Source of the DNA: Capnocytophaga granulosa ATCC 51502
GTDB taxonomy: Bacteria > Bacteroidota > Bacteroidia > Flavobacteriales > Flavobacteriaceae
Assembly: GCF_000411115.1 (NCBI RefSeq)
Contig: NZ_KE150256.1
Location: forward strand, 194,540-258,539
Direction of reading: 5' to 3'
DNA: 64,000 nt
Shown one piece after another: positions 17,905-26,807 of the stretch. The position numbers and the translations under genes are program-made. The notes under the pieces were generated by a model that worked only from the letters and a program-made list of their open reading frames with translations, had not been told where the DNA came from and made no database searches. The stretch's first letter is position 1. The number at the start of each line of letters is the position of its first letter.

Positions 17905-19386
17905 ATGAAAAAACTATTCTCTGTCATAACACTTCTGGCAAGCATATCCGCCATGAGCCAGCAAAATGTATTCTTTGACCGTAGTTTTTGGAATGAAAAC
18001 ACCTCTGTTAGCCAAGTAAAAACCGCTATAGAGGCAGGCAATAGTCCTTCAGCGCTCAATGAGTCTGCCTTTGATGCGCCTTCTTTGGCCATTTTGGGCA
18101 ATGTACCTACCCCAACGGCTATCTACTTGATAGAACAAGAGGGGAATAGCATCACCAAAACCACCCATGACGGACGCACTTACCTCTTTTGGGCTGCAAG
18201 TAGTGGAAATGTAGCTCTTATCCACTACCTATTAGAGCAAGGCAGTGATATCTATGCCAAGGACACCAAGGGCTATATCCCTGTCACCTTTGCCGCTCTC
18301 TTTGGCAATACCAATCCCAAAGTGTATGAGGCTTTCTTCCGTGCAGGCATAGACCCTAAGGCTACCTATGACCAAGGGGAGAGTCTCCTTCTCAAGACCA
18401 TCGCCTTCGATAGCGAGCAACTACCACTTACCCAATACTTTATCAGCAAGGGACTCAAGCTCAAGCAGACGAGCCTTAGTGGCGCTACCGCCTTTGACTA
18501 TGCTTCCCGAAAGGGCAATGTAAACCTGCTCAAGACCTTGCGCAAGAAAGTAAAACCTACCCACCAAGCCTTGCCTATGGCCGCCGAAGGGGTAATACGA
18601 CAGCCCAACAATCCTATAGAGGTATATCAATACCTGATTGAAAACCAGAAGATCCCCGCCACTGCCACCGACTACAAAGGGGGTACCGCCTTGCACTACT
18701 TAGCGCGTCGCCAAGACCTGCCCGCTGCCCAGTATCTTATAGAGAAAGGAGCTAACATAGAGGCTACAGACAAGGACGGCAACACCTGCCTGATGAACGC
18801 TTGCTATGGGAACAACTTAGAGCTGGTAAAACTCTTGCTTAAGGGCAAAGAACACATCAACAAGGCCAATGGAAAAGGAGAAACTGCCCTGCTTATCGCC
18901 CTACAACGCAGCAGTAGTGAAGTAGTTGCACTATTATTAGCTCAAGGGGCTGATACTCGTGCGATAAGTAAGAAAGGGGTCAATGTGATAGAAGCGCTTC
19001 TTGCCAGCTATAATCCCCGAAAGAAGGGTAATGATGAAGATTTTGATCAAAAAGCCGCCCTCTTGAAACAGTATTTGGTTGCACTACAAGGTGCTAATGC
19101 TCACGGAGATACTGCCCTACATATGGCTGTGGTAAAGGGAAACCTTAAGCTTGTAGAGAAAATATGCTCTTGGCCGTCTATAGATATCAATGCACAGAAC
19201 GAAGAGGGGGAAACGCCCCTTATCAAAGCGGCTCTTACTGCCAAAGACACCTCCCTACTAAAGCTCCTTATAGACAAAGGTGCCAACAAAGCGCTTACTA
19301 CTTCCTTAGGGGAGACCACCTATGAGCTAGCTAAGGAAAACGAAAACCTACAGAAAAGCGGAGCAGATCTCAGCTTCCTTAAATAA
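17905..19386 (+). CDS. Exported ankyrin-repeat protein
   Basis: 493 residues from ATG 17905 (MKKLFSVITLLASISAMSQQ, a signal peptide). An in-frame ATG at 17842 precedes the promoter box and is rejected. The mature protein is a run of ankyrin repeats: DGRTYLFWAASSGNVALIHYLLEQGSDIYA, GGTALHYLARRQDLPAAQYLIEKG-type units, DGNTCLMNACYGNNLELVKLLL, HGDTALHMAVVKGNLKLV, EGETPLIKAALTA; roughly ten units over residues 70-480. Ankyrin stacks mediate protein binding; the signal peptide places this one in the periplasm or outside. Partner unknown. Confidence 0.87.
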   Translation: MKKLFSVITLLASISAMSQQNVFFDRSFWNENTSVSQVKTAIEAGNSPSALNESAFDAPSLAILGNVPTPTAIYLIEQEGNSITKTTHDGRTYLFWAASSGNVALIHYLLEQGSDIYAKDTKGYIPVTFAALFGNTNPKVYEAFFRAGIDPKATYDQGESLLLKTIAFDSEQLPLTQYFISKGLKLKQTSLSGATAFDYASRKGNVNLLKTLRKKVKPTHQALPMAAEGVIRQPNNPIEVYQYLIENQKIPATATDYKGGTALHYLARRQDLPAAQYLIEKGANIEATDKDGNTCLMNACYGNNLELVKLLLKGKEHINKANGKGETALLIALQRSSSEVVALLLAQGADTRAISKKGVNVIEALLASYNPRKKGNDEDFDQKAALLKQYLVALQGANAHGDTALHMAVVKGNLKLVEKICSWPSIDINAQNEEGETPLIKAALTAKDTSLLKLLIDKGANKALTTSLGETTYELAKENENLQKSGADLSFLK

Positions 19387-19398
19387 GTGAAAAATAAA

Positions 19399-19449
19399 AA
19401 GTGAAGAGTGAATAACTACTTTTTACTCTTTACTTTTCACTCTTCACTT
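19399..19449. terminator. Bidirectional hairpin between convergent genes
   Basis: AAGTGAAGAGTGAA (19399-19412) and TTCACTCTTCACTT (19436-19449) are exact reverse complements, 23-nt loop, placed between two convergent stops. The right arm overlaps the stop codon of the regulator gene. A- and T-rich flanks could serve termination from both sides. Confidence 0.6.
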
Positions 19450-20389
19450 ACATAGCGATTCTCTCAAAGAACGCCCACGCCACTACCTGATAGAACTCCA
19501 CTACATAGGCCATCGGAATAAGTTCAGGCTCATAAGGAGGGTTATTAAGCTCTGGCAGGGGATCTGGCATGAGTTCTAAGAAGCCTTTTTGCTTACTGCG
19601 CTTGACGATTTTCACCGTGCGAATTTGATTTTTGGTAATCACCCCATAGAGTTCGTTGGTCGGAAAGTAGGTTTGCCAGTCCTCTATACGTTTCAGCCCT
19701 ATAACAGAACCACTACGGATACGTCGGGAGATGGAGTTCCCTATGAGGTTACAAGCGAAATCAGCCCTATCAAAGTCAGGCGAGCTGATGATAAAGGAGG
19801 GTTTAGACTGTGAGAAAAGCTCTTCTGTAGACCAGCCCCCTGCGAAATCCACATCATAATAAGGCACTTTCACCGAGGAAGAGACTACTTCTGTCTTTAG
19901 AATTGGAATATTTAGATCCTCATCATCTTGACTTTCGTACTCATAGGCCACTTGGTCAAAATAGATTTCCAAGAGAGCACGGGTTCTATCGGGCATCTCT
20001 TCCTCGTGCATCTCATAGGCCTTGAGCTTTCTCACTGGGATATGGGTATGCTCGTATATATCCGTTAGGGTAAGTCCATATTTCTCTCGTTCTGCCTTGA
20101 GAAACGCGCCCCCATCCTCATAGTCTCCTTCCACAAGCATCTCGCCACGACCTGAGAGCATCCATTCCTTGTCTATTTCAGGAAAGGCCGCTACTACTTT
20201 TTTGACTACCCCTTCGGTCATGTACTTCTCATTACCGTTGAGGGCAGCCGAGAGGTTGCTGCGAGGTTCCTTAATCTTCTGAGCGAAAAGGGTTTGGGTA
20301 ACATATTCTGTATTTTTTCGTATGTACAAGAATACTTCATTAAGCCTTCGGGACATAGCGGCTTTGCTGGTATCAAACTGTTCTTCCAT
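19448..20389 (-). CDS. S24-like transcriptional regulator with two helix-turn-helix regions
   Basis: 313 residues. An N-terminal HTH of the CI-repressor type (about 12-65: FAQKIKEPRSNLSAALNG), a second HTH-like stretch (about 92-135: GLTLTDIYEHTHIPVRKLKAYE, close to the RodZ/HTH_25 pattern), and a C-terminal LexA/CI-like S24 beta domain (about 175-300) with CNLIGNSISRRIRSGSVIG, where the Ser follows GN, and Lys residues in RTVKIVKR. Whether the Ser/Lys pair still self-cleaves is uncertain. No phage genes are nearby, so it is probably a chromosomal stress or redox-type regulator. The promoter box at 20421-20428 fits the chosen start. Confidence 0.82.
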   Translation of the reverse strand: MEEQFDTSKAAMSRRLNEVFLYIRKNTEYVTQTLFAQKIKEPRSNLSAALNGNEKYMTEGVVKKVVAAFPEIDKEWMLSGRGEMLVEGDYEDGGAFLKAEREKYGLTLTDIYEHTHIPVRKLKAYEMHEEEMPDRTRALLEIYFDQVAYEYESQDDEDLNIPILKTEVVSSSVKVPYYDVDFAGGWSTEELFSQSKPSFIISSPDFDRADFACNLIGNSISRRIRSGSVIGLKRIEDWQTYFPTNELYGVITKNQIRTVKIVKRSKQKGFLELMPDPLPELNNPPYEPELIPMAYVVEFYQVVAWAFFERIAM

Positions 20390-20420
20390 AACTTACAAAA
20401 GTTAAACATATGATATGTGG

Positions 20421-20428
20421 CAAAAGTA
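20421..20428 (-). promoter_or_regulatory. -7 box TACTTTTG for S24-like regulator
   Basis: Plus-strand CAAAAGTA reads TACTTTTG on the minus strand, 31 nt upstream of ATG 20389. Confidence 0.55.
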
Positions 20429-20502
20429 CAACAAAAGATTGGGATATACAAACAAAAACAAAGATTTTTTCAAAAAAAGTATATTAACCCAAAATAATTG
20501 CG

Positions 20503-20510
20503 TATTTTTG
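20503..20510 (+). promoter_or_regulatory. -7 box TATTTTTG for acyltransferase gene
   Basis: TATTTTTG 23 nt before ATG 20534. It shows that the in-frame start near 20498 is not used. Confidence 0.6.
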
Positions 20511-20533
20511 TACCGTCTTTAAGAACTAAAAAA

Positions 20534-21799
20534 ATGAAGGATTTATTTGATCACATAAAGACCAACAAAGGCAATATAGGCCGCTGGGCTTCGCATGCTG
20601 AAGGTTATTATGTTTTCCCAAAATTAGAAGGTGCTCTTGGCCCTCATATGAAATTCCAAGGGAAGGAAGTGCTCAACTGGAGCATTAATGATTATTTGGG
20701 GCTGGCCAACCATCCTGAGGTACGCAAGGCCGATGCCGATGCTGCGGCTGAGTATGGGGCAGCTTATCCTATGGGCGCCCGTATGATGAGTGGGCACACC
20801 ACCCTACATGAGGAATTGGAACAACGCTTGGCCAAGTTTGTCCACAAAGAGGCAGCTTACCTACTTAATTTCGGTTATCAAGGAATGGTTTCTATCATTG
20901 ACGCTTTGGTTACCAAAAATGATATTATTGTATATGATGCCGATTGCCATGCTTGTATCATTGATGGGGTACGCCTACACTTTGGAAAGCGATTCACTTA
21001 CCAACACAATGATATAGAGAGTTTTGCTAAGAATATAGAACGTGCCAAGCGTCTGGCGGAAACCACTGGCGGAGGTATTTTGGTCATCACCGAAGGCGTA
21101 TTCGGTATGCGCGGCCAGCAAGGTAAGCTCAAGGAAATCCTCGCCTACAAAGAGCAATATGGGTTCCGCTTATTGGTAGATGATGCCCACGGCTTTGGTA
21201 TGCTTGGTAAGACAGGTGCTGGTACTGGCGAAGAACAAGGTGTACAAGACCAGATAGACCTATACTTCTCCACCTTTGCCAAATCCATGGCTGGCATCGG
21301 TGCCTTTGTAGCTGGTGATAAGGAGATCATAGAATACCTCAAGTACAACCTACGCTCCCAGATGTTTGCCAAATCCCTCCCTATGATCTTTGTCAAAGGA
21401 GGTCTCAAGCGCTTGGAGATGTTACAGAACATGCCAGAGCTAAGAAAAAAACTCTGGGACAATGTACATGCCCTACAGAATGGCCTTTGCTCCAGAGGGT
21501 TCAACATAGGTAGCACCAACACCTGTGTAACCCCTGTCTTCCTAGAAGGAAGTATCCCTGAAGCTATGGCTATGGTCAATGACTTACGCGAACATTACGG
21601 TATATTCCTCTCCATAGTGGTCTATCCTGTAATTCCTAAGGGTATGATACTCTTGCGCATTATCCCTACTGCCTCCCACTCCATGGAGGATATAGAGCGT
21701 ACGCTGGAGGCTTTCTCAGCCATCCGAAGCAAGCTCGAAGGAGGGGTATATCGCGCTCAAAATGCTGCTCTTGAAGCAGAAATGGGTGACGAAAAATAA
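20534..21799 (+). CDS. PLP-dependent alpha-oxoamine synthase; candidate CapB cysteate acyltransferase
   Basis: 421 residues from ATG 20534. A fold type I enzyme of the serine palmitoyltransferase/KBL/BioF family: NDYLGLANHPEV, MGARMMSGHTT, DADCHACIIDG (His139 stacks on PLP), DDAHGFGMLG, and the PLP lysine in FSTFAKSMAGIG (K250). It condenses an amino acid with an acyl thioester and releases CO2. In Flavobacteria this close relative of serine palmitoyltransferase includes the cysteate C-fatty acyltransferase CapB that starts capnine sulfonolipid synthesis; a serine-using sphingolipid enzyme is the alternative. A cysteate-synthase-like gene lies 4 kb downstream. Confidence 0.85.
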   Translation: MKDLFDHIKTNKGNIGRWASHAEGYYVFPKLEGALGPHMKFQGKEVLNWSINDYLGLANHPEVRKADADAAAEYGAAYPMGARMMSGHTTLHEELEQRLAKFVHKEAAYLLNFGYQGMVSIIDALVTKNDIIVYDADCHACIIDGVRLHFGKRFTYQHNDIESFAKNIERAKRLAETTGGGILVITEGVFGMRGQQGKLKEILAYKEQYGFRLLVDDAHGFGMLGKTGAGTGEEQGVQDQIDLYFSTFAKSMAGIGAFVAGDKEIIEYLKYNLRSQMFAKSLPMIFVKGGLKRLEMLQNMPELRKKLWDNVHALQNGLCSRGFNIGSTNTCVTPVFLEGSIPEAMAMVNDLREHYGIFLSIVVYPVIPKGMILLRIIPTASHSMEDIERTLEAFSAIRSKLEGGVYRAQNAALEAEMGDEK

Positions 21800-21808
21800 C
21801 CATATATC

Positions 21809-22354
21809 ATGAAAGTTTACATAGTACACGGACTTAATTCCGCTTTGGATAAGCACTGGTTTGCTTATCTTGTGGGAGAATTAGCCAAGAGAAATATCTC
21901 TTGTTTTTGCTTGCCAATGCCCAACCCTACTGCCCCCAAGGCTGAGGAGTGGTTGGAGTTCCTCAAGAAGGAAATTCATATGGATGACCAAACGGTACTC
22001 ATAGGCCATAGTGTAGGGTGTGTCTCCGTACTCACCTACTTGGCCAACACAGGTGCTAAGGCCTTAGGTACGATCTTGGTATCAGGCTTTGATGAGCCGC
22101 TCAAGCGCTTGCCACAGCTTGACCCCTTCATCACACTATACAAGGCACAGCCCTCTATCGCACCACTGGAAAACTCCTATGTATTTGCTGCCTTGGATGA
22201 CCAAAGCGTTCCTTACCAGATGATAGATGACCTCTCCCGCCATTTGGATAGTGTACTGATACGCTACCCTCACGGAGGGCACTTCAAGGAAGAGGACGGT
22301 TTCCATACCTTCCCTGCCCTACTGCACAAGGTAGAAGAAATTTTTAAAAAATAA
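21809..22354 (+). CDS. RBBP9/YdeN-type serine hydrolase
   Basis: 181 residues, a compact alpha/beta hydrolase. It begins KVYIVHGLNSALDKHW (oxyanion HG), has the nucleophile elbow GHSVG near residue 68, an Asp in AALDDQSVPY, and the catalytic His in YPHGGHF. Spacing matches the RBBP9/YdeN family, whose substrates are poorly known. It starts 9 nt after the acyltransferase stop and is probably in the same operon, which makes a role in lipid or acyl ester metabolism possible but unproven. Confidence 0.87.
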   Translation: MKVYIVHGLNSALDKHWFAYLVGELAKRNISCFCLPMPNPTAPKAEEWLEFLKKEIHMDDQTVLIGHSVGCVSVLTYLANTGAKALGTILVSGFDEPLKRLPQLDPFITLYKAQPSIAPLENSYVFAALDDQSVPYQMIDDLSRHLDSVLIRYPHGGHFKEEDGFHTFPALLHKVEEIFKK

Positions 22355-22363
22355 TTTTAAATG

Positions 22364-22418
22364 AGTAAAAAGGTAATAGGTAAAATGCTCTTATAAGTTT
22401 TACCTATTACCTTTTACT
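22364..22418 (+). terminator. Long hairpin between hydrolase and rarA
   Basis: AGTAAAAAGGTAATAGGTAAAA (22364-22385) pairs with the stretch 22398-22418 over about 21 bp with one bulged A; loop of about 12 nt, followed by a T-rich run. A likely intrinsic terminator for the acyltransferase/hydrolase unit. Confidence 0.65.
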
Positions 22419-22441
22419 TTTTATCTTTTACTCTAAATTAG

Positions 22442-23728
22442 ATGTTTGACTCTCGCCCACTTGCCGAGCGTATGCGTCCTGTACGCCTTGCCGATTATAT
22501 CAGCCAATCTCACCTTGTAGGAGAGAAAGGTGCTCTACGCATGCAAATAGAAAAGGGAATTACCCCTTCGCTCATCTTCTGGGGGCCTCCTGGCACCGGA
22601 AAGACTACCTTGGCTTACATCATTGCCAAGGAGAGCCAGCGTGCTTTTTTCTCTCTTAGTGCTATCAGTAGTGGAATCAAGGAGGTTAGGGATATTATAG
22701 AGAAATCCAAGCGTGAACAAGGCCTTTTCACCGCTCGCAACCCCATCATCTTCATTGATGAAATTCATAGGTTCAACAAGACCCAACAGGATTCTCTTTT
22801 GGAGGCAGTAGAGCGGGGCTGGGTAACCCTTATTGGGGCTACAACGGAAAACCCTAGTTTTGAAGTGATTCCTGCACTGCTGTCCCGCTGTCAGGTATAT
22901 ACCCTCAAGCCTTTTGAGAAAGAAGACCTCTTGGCGCTGCTCGATCGCGCTATAAAGCAGGATGTAGAACTAAAACAAAAACACATCACCCTCAAAGAAA
23001 CCGAAGCGCTGCTAAGGCTTTCCGATGGTGATGGACGCAAATTACTCAATACTTTCGAGCTGATTGTCAACACTTTTGCCCAGGGAGAAGAAATCGTTAT
23101 TACCAACGACAAGGTTTTGGAGATTGTACAGCAGAACACGGTACTCTATGACAAAACAGGCGAGCAACATTACGACATTATCTCAGCCTTTATTAAGTCC
23201 ATACGGGGTAGCGATCCCAATGCAGCCGTTTATTGGCTTGCCCGTATGATCGAGGGCGGAGAAGACGTCAAGTTCATCGCAAGGCGTATGCTTATCTTGG
23301 CCAGTGAGGACATAGGCAATGCCAACCCTATGGCGCTGGTTTTGGCCAATAATACGTTCCAAGCGGTAACTGTCATTGGCTATCCTGAATCTCGGATTAT
23401 TCTAAGCCAATGTGCCATCTACTTGGCCTCATCGCCTAAGAGTAATGCTTCCTATAAGGCTATTGGCAAGGCGCAACAATTAGTCAAGCAGCAAGGCAAC
23501 CTACCTGTGCCCTTACACCTGCGCAATGCTCCCACTACACTGATGAAAGAGCTATCCTATGGCAAAGACTACAAGTATGCCCACGACTACCCTTATAACT
23601 TTGTTTTCCAAGACTTTATGCCCGACGCGCTCCAGGGTATGACCCTATACGAACCTTGTGATAACCCCAAAGAAAACGCCCTAAAGGCTTATTTAAAATC
23701 CTTATGGGGCGATCGCTATGGTTATTGA
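22442..23728 (+). CDS. rarA: Replication-associated recombination protein RarA
   Basis: 428 residues, full length for RarA/MgsA. AAA+ core with Walker [13 protein letters not shown] (about 42-53), Walker [20 protein letters not shown], sensor 1 [11 protein letters not shown], arginine finger SRCQVY, and the C-terminal tetramerisation region ([28 protein letters not shown]). Acts at stalled replication forks with clamp loader and SSB. Preceded by a terminator hairpin; the 3' end overlaps the convergent thioesterase by 7 nt. Confidence 0.95.
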   Translation: MFDSRPLAERMRPVRLADYISQSHLVGEKGALRMQIEKGITPSLIFWGPPGTGKTTLAYIIAKESQRAFFSLSAISSGIKEVRDIIEKSKREQGLFTARNPIIFIDEIHRFNKTQQDSLLEAVERGWVTLIGATTENPSFEVIPALLSRCQVYTLKPFEKEDLLALLDRAIKQDVELKQKHITLKETEALLRLSDGDGRKLLNTFELIVNTFAQGEEIVITNDKVLEIVQQNTVLYDKTGEQHYDIISAFIKSIRGSDPNAAVYWLARMIEGGEDVKFIARRMLILASEDIGNANPMALVLANNTFQAVTVIGYPESRIILSQCAIYLASSPKSNASYKAIGKAQQLVKQQGNLPVPLHLRNAPTTLMKELSYGKDYKYAHDYPYNFVFQDFMPDALQGMTLYEPCDNPKENALKAYLKSLWGDRYGY

Positions 23729-24246
23729 TTCTCTAATTCTTGGAAAAGTGCTTGGAGTTCTGTGGCATCGTGTGGCTTGATACGTCCTGCTAGCACAAGG
23801 CTCAATTGCTTACGCCTAAGGGCACCCTCATAGCGCTCTTTCTCCAAAGGTGTCTCTGGTATTACCTCTGGTACAGCCACGGGTTTGCCTTCTGCGTTGA
23901 GGGCAACAAAGGTATAGATAGCCTCATTGGACTTGACACGCTCCCCACTGACGGAGTCCTCCACCCAGACATCTATATACACCTCCATGGACGAGGTAAA
24001 AGCGCGGGAAAGGGAAGCCTCTACCGTAACCATGCTACCCTGAGGAATGATTTTATTGAAAGAAACGGAATTGACCGCGGCCGTTACGACTACACAGCCC
24101 GAATGGCGTACAGCGGCTATAGTACCTACTCTGTCCATACGTGCCAAAAGTTCCCCCCCAAACATATTACCATAATGGTTGGTCTCATTGGGTAATACCA
24201 AGTCGGTAGACACCGAACGAGACGCTGCTACAGTCTTTGCTTTCAT
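23722..24246 (-). CDS. Hotdog-fold acyl-CoA thioesterase (YciA/BACH-like)
   Basis: 174 residues, a single hotdog domain: LPNETNHYGNMFGGELLARMDRVGTIAAVRHSG with the family's N-x-x-G-x-x-F-G-G motif, then VTAAVNSVSFNKIIPQGSMVTVEASL and VDVWVEDSVSGERVKSNEAIYTFVAL-like strands. Such enzymes hydrolyse acyl-CoAs of various lengths. Substrate range cannot be read. The 402-bp gap beyond its start holds a nested-repeat element and tandem repeats, with no promoter that stands out. Confidence 0.9.
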   Translation of the reverse strand: MKAKTVAASRSVSTDLVLPNETNHYGNMFGGELLARMDRVGTIAAVRHSGCVVVTAAVNSVSFNKIIPQGSMVTVEASLSRAFTSSMEVYIDVWVEDSVSGERVKSNEAIYTFVALNAEGKPVAVPEVIPETPLEKERYEGALRRKQLSLVLAGRIKPHDATELQALFQELENQ

Positions 24247-24310
24247 ATTATTATAAGTTGTTAGTAATCAATGGCTAATGGTTAATGGTTAATGATTAAT
24301 GGTTAATGAT

Positions 24311-24565
24311 TTAAGTTTCGCAAGTCATTTTTAGGTTATAATTAGGTTTATAATTGATTAATAATCAATATATTGCAAAGAAAACCTCCCCCTTGCCCCC
24401 TCCGAGAGGGGGAATAAATTCATTGAAAAAGATAAAAATAGTCTATCAATCTGGAAAATGTCCTTTCTATAACTCCTTGAGAATCATAAACTATCTTATT
24501 CCCCCTTTGGAGGGGGTAGGGGGAGGTTTTGAATATCAATAAGTTACAGAACTTGCGAAACTTAA
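24311..24565. repeat. Nested inverted-repeat element, copy 2
   Basis: 255 bp bounded by TTAAGTTTCGCAAG (24311-24324) and CTTGCGAAACTTAA (24552-24565), with inner C-rich/G-rich inverted tracts (about 24384-24412 and 24500-24530). It aligns with the reverse complement of 4075-4330 along its whole length, including the AT-rich middle (GAAAAT..CCTTT..TATAACT). A short reading frame inside (24354-24542) consists of the repeat itself and is not a gene. Confidence 0.8.
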
Positions 24566-24585
24566 ATTAATGATTAATTACTACT

Positions 24586-24649
24586 GGCATTAATCATTAG
24601 TGACATTAATCATTAGTGACATTAATCATTAGTGGCATTAATCATTAAT
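24586..24649. repeat. Four tandem 16-bp repeats GRCATTAATCATTAGT
   Basis: Units at 24586, 24602, 24618 and 24634, nearly identical, directly abutting the stop codon of the acyl-CoA dehydrogenase. Each unit contains the ATTAAT/ATTAGT motif found in other gaps of this window. Confidence 0.85.
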
Positions 24650-25791
24650 TACAGTTTTCTACTAATCACGAGTTTAAGGATCTCAGAAGTACCCTCGCCT
24701 ATGGTACATAGTTTCGCATCACGGTAGAATTTCTCTACAGGATAGTCGGTTGTGTAGCCATAACCTCCATGTATTTGTATAGCTTCGTTGCCCGCCTTTA
24801 CACAGAGTTCAGAAGCATAGAGCTTGGCCATGGCTGCTTGCTGGGTAACAGGCTGATGGGTTTGTTTCAGATGTGCTGCCTTATGTAGCATGAGCTCCGC
24901 CGCTTCTATCTCCGTGGAGAGTTCCGCGAGCTTAAAGCCAATCGCTTGGAAAGCAATAATCGGCTTGCCAAACTGGGTGCGCTCCTTGGCATACTGTATG
25001 GCTGCCTTTACCGCCCCTTTAGCCGTTCCTAAAGAAAGCGCCCCGATAGAGATACGTCCTCCGTCAAGTATTTTCATTGCTTGAATAAAGCCCTCTCCTA
25101 CTTCTCCTAAGCGGTTTTCGTCAGGAATACGGCAATCTTGGAACACAAGCTCCGCAGTCTCGCTGGCACGCATCCCCATCTTGTCTATTTTCTTCCCATT
25201 GGTAAAGCCTGGGGTACCTCTCTCTACTACGAAAGCTGTCATCCCATGTTTGTCCCCCTTCTCTCCTGTACGAGCGATAACCACCACTACATTGGCTGAA
25301 ATGGCATGAGTGATAAAGTTTTTCGTTCCATTAAGTACCCATTCTGCACCGTCCTTAACGGCCGTAGTGAGCATACCTCCCGCATCAGAACCTGTATTGT
25401 GTTCGGTAATCCCCCATGCCCCTATATGCTCTCCTGTGGCGAGCTTGGGAAGCCAGCGTTGTTTTTGTTTCTCGTTGGCAAAGGTAAGTATATGATTCAC
25501 ACACAAGGAATTATGTGCGGCTATAGAAAGCCCTATGGCGGGATCCACTTGGGAGATTTCATCTACTATGGTTATATATTCGTGGTAGCCCAAGCCTGAG
25601 CCACCGTACTGTTCAGGGACAAGAATCCCCATGAAACCCAATTCGCCTGCCTTGCGGAAAACCTCCACTGGAAACTCTTGGGTTTTGTCCCACTCACTAC
25701 GGTAAGGCAATATATATTGTTTGGCAAAGGCCGCAGCCGTTTGCGTGATCATCTCTAATTCTTTAGCATAAGAGAAGTTCATCATGGTCAT
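24649..25791 (-). CDS. Acyl-CoA dehydrogenase
   Basis: 380 residues (MTMMNFSYAKELEMI; ATGs at 25785 and 25782 are alternatives, the latter best matching family length). The three-part ACAD fold is visible: helical N-terminus, beta domain with WGITEHNTGSDAG and LNGTKNFITHA (FAD and substrate contacts), and a C-terminal helical domain with GYGYTTDYPVEKFYRD. The catalytic Glu of short/medium-chain enzymes is seen in CTIGEGTSEI. Oxidises short-chain or branched acyl-CoA. The PLP synthase gene ends 14 nt upstream, so the two are likely co-transcribed. Confidence 0.93.
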   Translation of the reverse strand: MTMMNFSYAKELEMITQTAAAFAKQYILPYRSEWDKTQEFPVEVFRKAGELGFMGILVPEQYGGSGLGYHEYITIVDEISQVDPAIGLSIAAHNSLCVNHILTFANEKQKQRWLPKLATGEHIGAWGITEHNTGSDAGGMLTTAVKDGAEWVLNGTKNFITHAISANVVVVIARTGEKGDKHGMTAFVVERGTPGFTNGKKIDKMGMRASETAELVFQDCRIPDENRLGEVGEGFIQAMKILDGGRISIGALSLGTAKGAVKAAIQYAKERTQFGKPIIAFQAIGFKLAELSTEIEAAELMLHKAAHLKQTHQPVTQQAAMAKLYASELCVKAGNEAIQIHGGYGYTTDYPVEKFYRDAKLCTIGEGTSEILKLVISRKL

Positions 25792-25805
25792 AATATAAAA
25801 ATTGA

Positions 25806-26801
25806 TTAATTAATATCGAGCTTTTCCTTGAGCCACTTGTCACTATAGATCTTGTTCATATAGCGAGAACCATGGTCAGGGAAGACAACTACCACTACAC
25901 TCTCAGGGGAGAAAGGGCTGTCTTGGTTATATTTTTGGGTAGCAACCCAAGCCGATCCAGAGGTATACCCACAGAAGATTCCTGTCCTACGGCTAATCTC
26001 ACGTGCAGCCAAGGCACTTTCCTTGTCATTGACCTTGATAAAGGTATCTATAACACTGGTATCCAATGCCCCTGGAATCATATTCTTACCCAAGCCCTCT
26101 ATATAATAAGGGTGTAGTTCTCCCTTGTCTATCTCTCCTGTATCAAAGTATTTTTTGATGAGCGAGCCATCGGCATCCACTCCTATGACTTGTACCTTTG
26201 GATTTTGCTCCTTAAGATAGCGCGCTATTCCTGAGATGGTACCTCCTGTACCACTACATGCTACCAAGTGTGTAATCTCCCCTGCGGTCTGTTCCCAAAT
26301 CTCCCTTCCTGTACTTAGGTAGTGAGCCTCGGTATTCAGCGGATTGAAATACTGATTGATATAGATAGAATTAGGCGTTTCCTTGTGGATACGCTTGGCT
26401 ACTTCATAATAAGAACGTGGATCATCAGCCGCTACCGAAGCAGGGCATACATGTACCTCGGCTCCAAGGGCACGTAGCATATCTATCTTGTCCTGTGAGG
26501 ACTTATCCGTTACGGCCAGTATACAGCGATAACCACGAATGGCCGCAATCATGGCCAAGCTATAGCCTGTATTACCAGAGGTTGTCTCTACGATCACTCC
26601 CCCAGGAGAGAGTAAGCCTTTTTCCTCTGCATCTTTTATGATATGTAGGGCTGTACGGTCTTTGGCCGAATGCCCTGGGTTGAAGGCTTCTACCTTAGCA
26701 AAAAAGCGTCCTTGCATAGGTGCAGCTATCTTCTCAAGAGAGACCAAGGGGGTATGCCCCACAAGGTCAAGTATATTTTCTATATATTGTATTTTTTTCA
26801 T
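25806..26801 (-). CDS. Cysteine-synthase-family PLP enzyme; candidate CapA cysteate synthase
   Basis: 331 residues, fold type [13 protein letters not shown], the PLP lysine in [11 protein letters not shown] (K47), the substrate loop TTSGNTG (73-79), phosphate-binding GTGGT and the C-terminal YTSGSAWVA are present. It lacks a CBS regulatory domain. Family members make cysteine, cystathionine, or, in capnine-producing gliding bacteria, L-cysteate from O-phosphoserine and sulfite (CapA). Proximity to the CapB-like acyltransferase at 20534 favours the cysteate option, but ordinary cysteine or cystathionine synthase remains possible. It lies between the transglycosylase and acyl-CoA dehydrogenase genes on the same strand. 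Confidence 0.85.
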   Translation of the reverse strand: MKKIQYIENILDLVGHTPLVSLEKIAAPMQGRFFAKVEAFNPGHSAKDRTALHIIKDAEEKGLLSPGGVIVETTSGNTGYSLAMIAAIRGYRCILAVTDKSSQDKIDMLRALGAEVHVCPASVAADDPRSYYEVAKRIHKETPNSIYINQYFNPLNTEAHYLSTGREIWEQTAGEITHLVACSGTGGTISGIARYLKEQNPKVQVIGVDADGSLIKKYFDTGEIDKGELHPYYIEGLGKNMIPGALDTSVIDTFIKVNDKESALAAREISRRTGIFCGYTSGSAWVATQKYNQDSPFSPESVVVVVFPDHGSRYMNKIYSDKWLKEKLDIN

Positions 26802-26807
26802 ACCTTA

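Noticed and set aside
19448..20389. Prophage repressor
   Set aside because: No phage structural, replication or integrase genes lie nearby.
24354..24542. Short frame inside the second nested-repeat element
   Set aside because: Its sequence is the repeat's C/G tracts and AT centre, with Pro/Gly runs; copy 1 has no matching frame.
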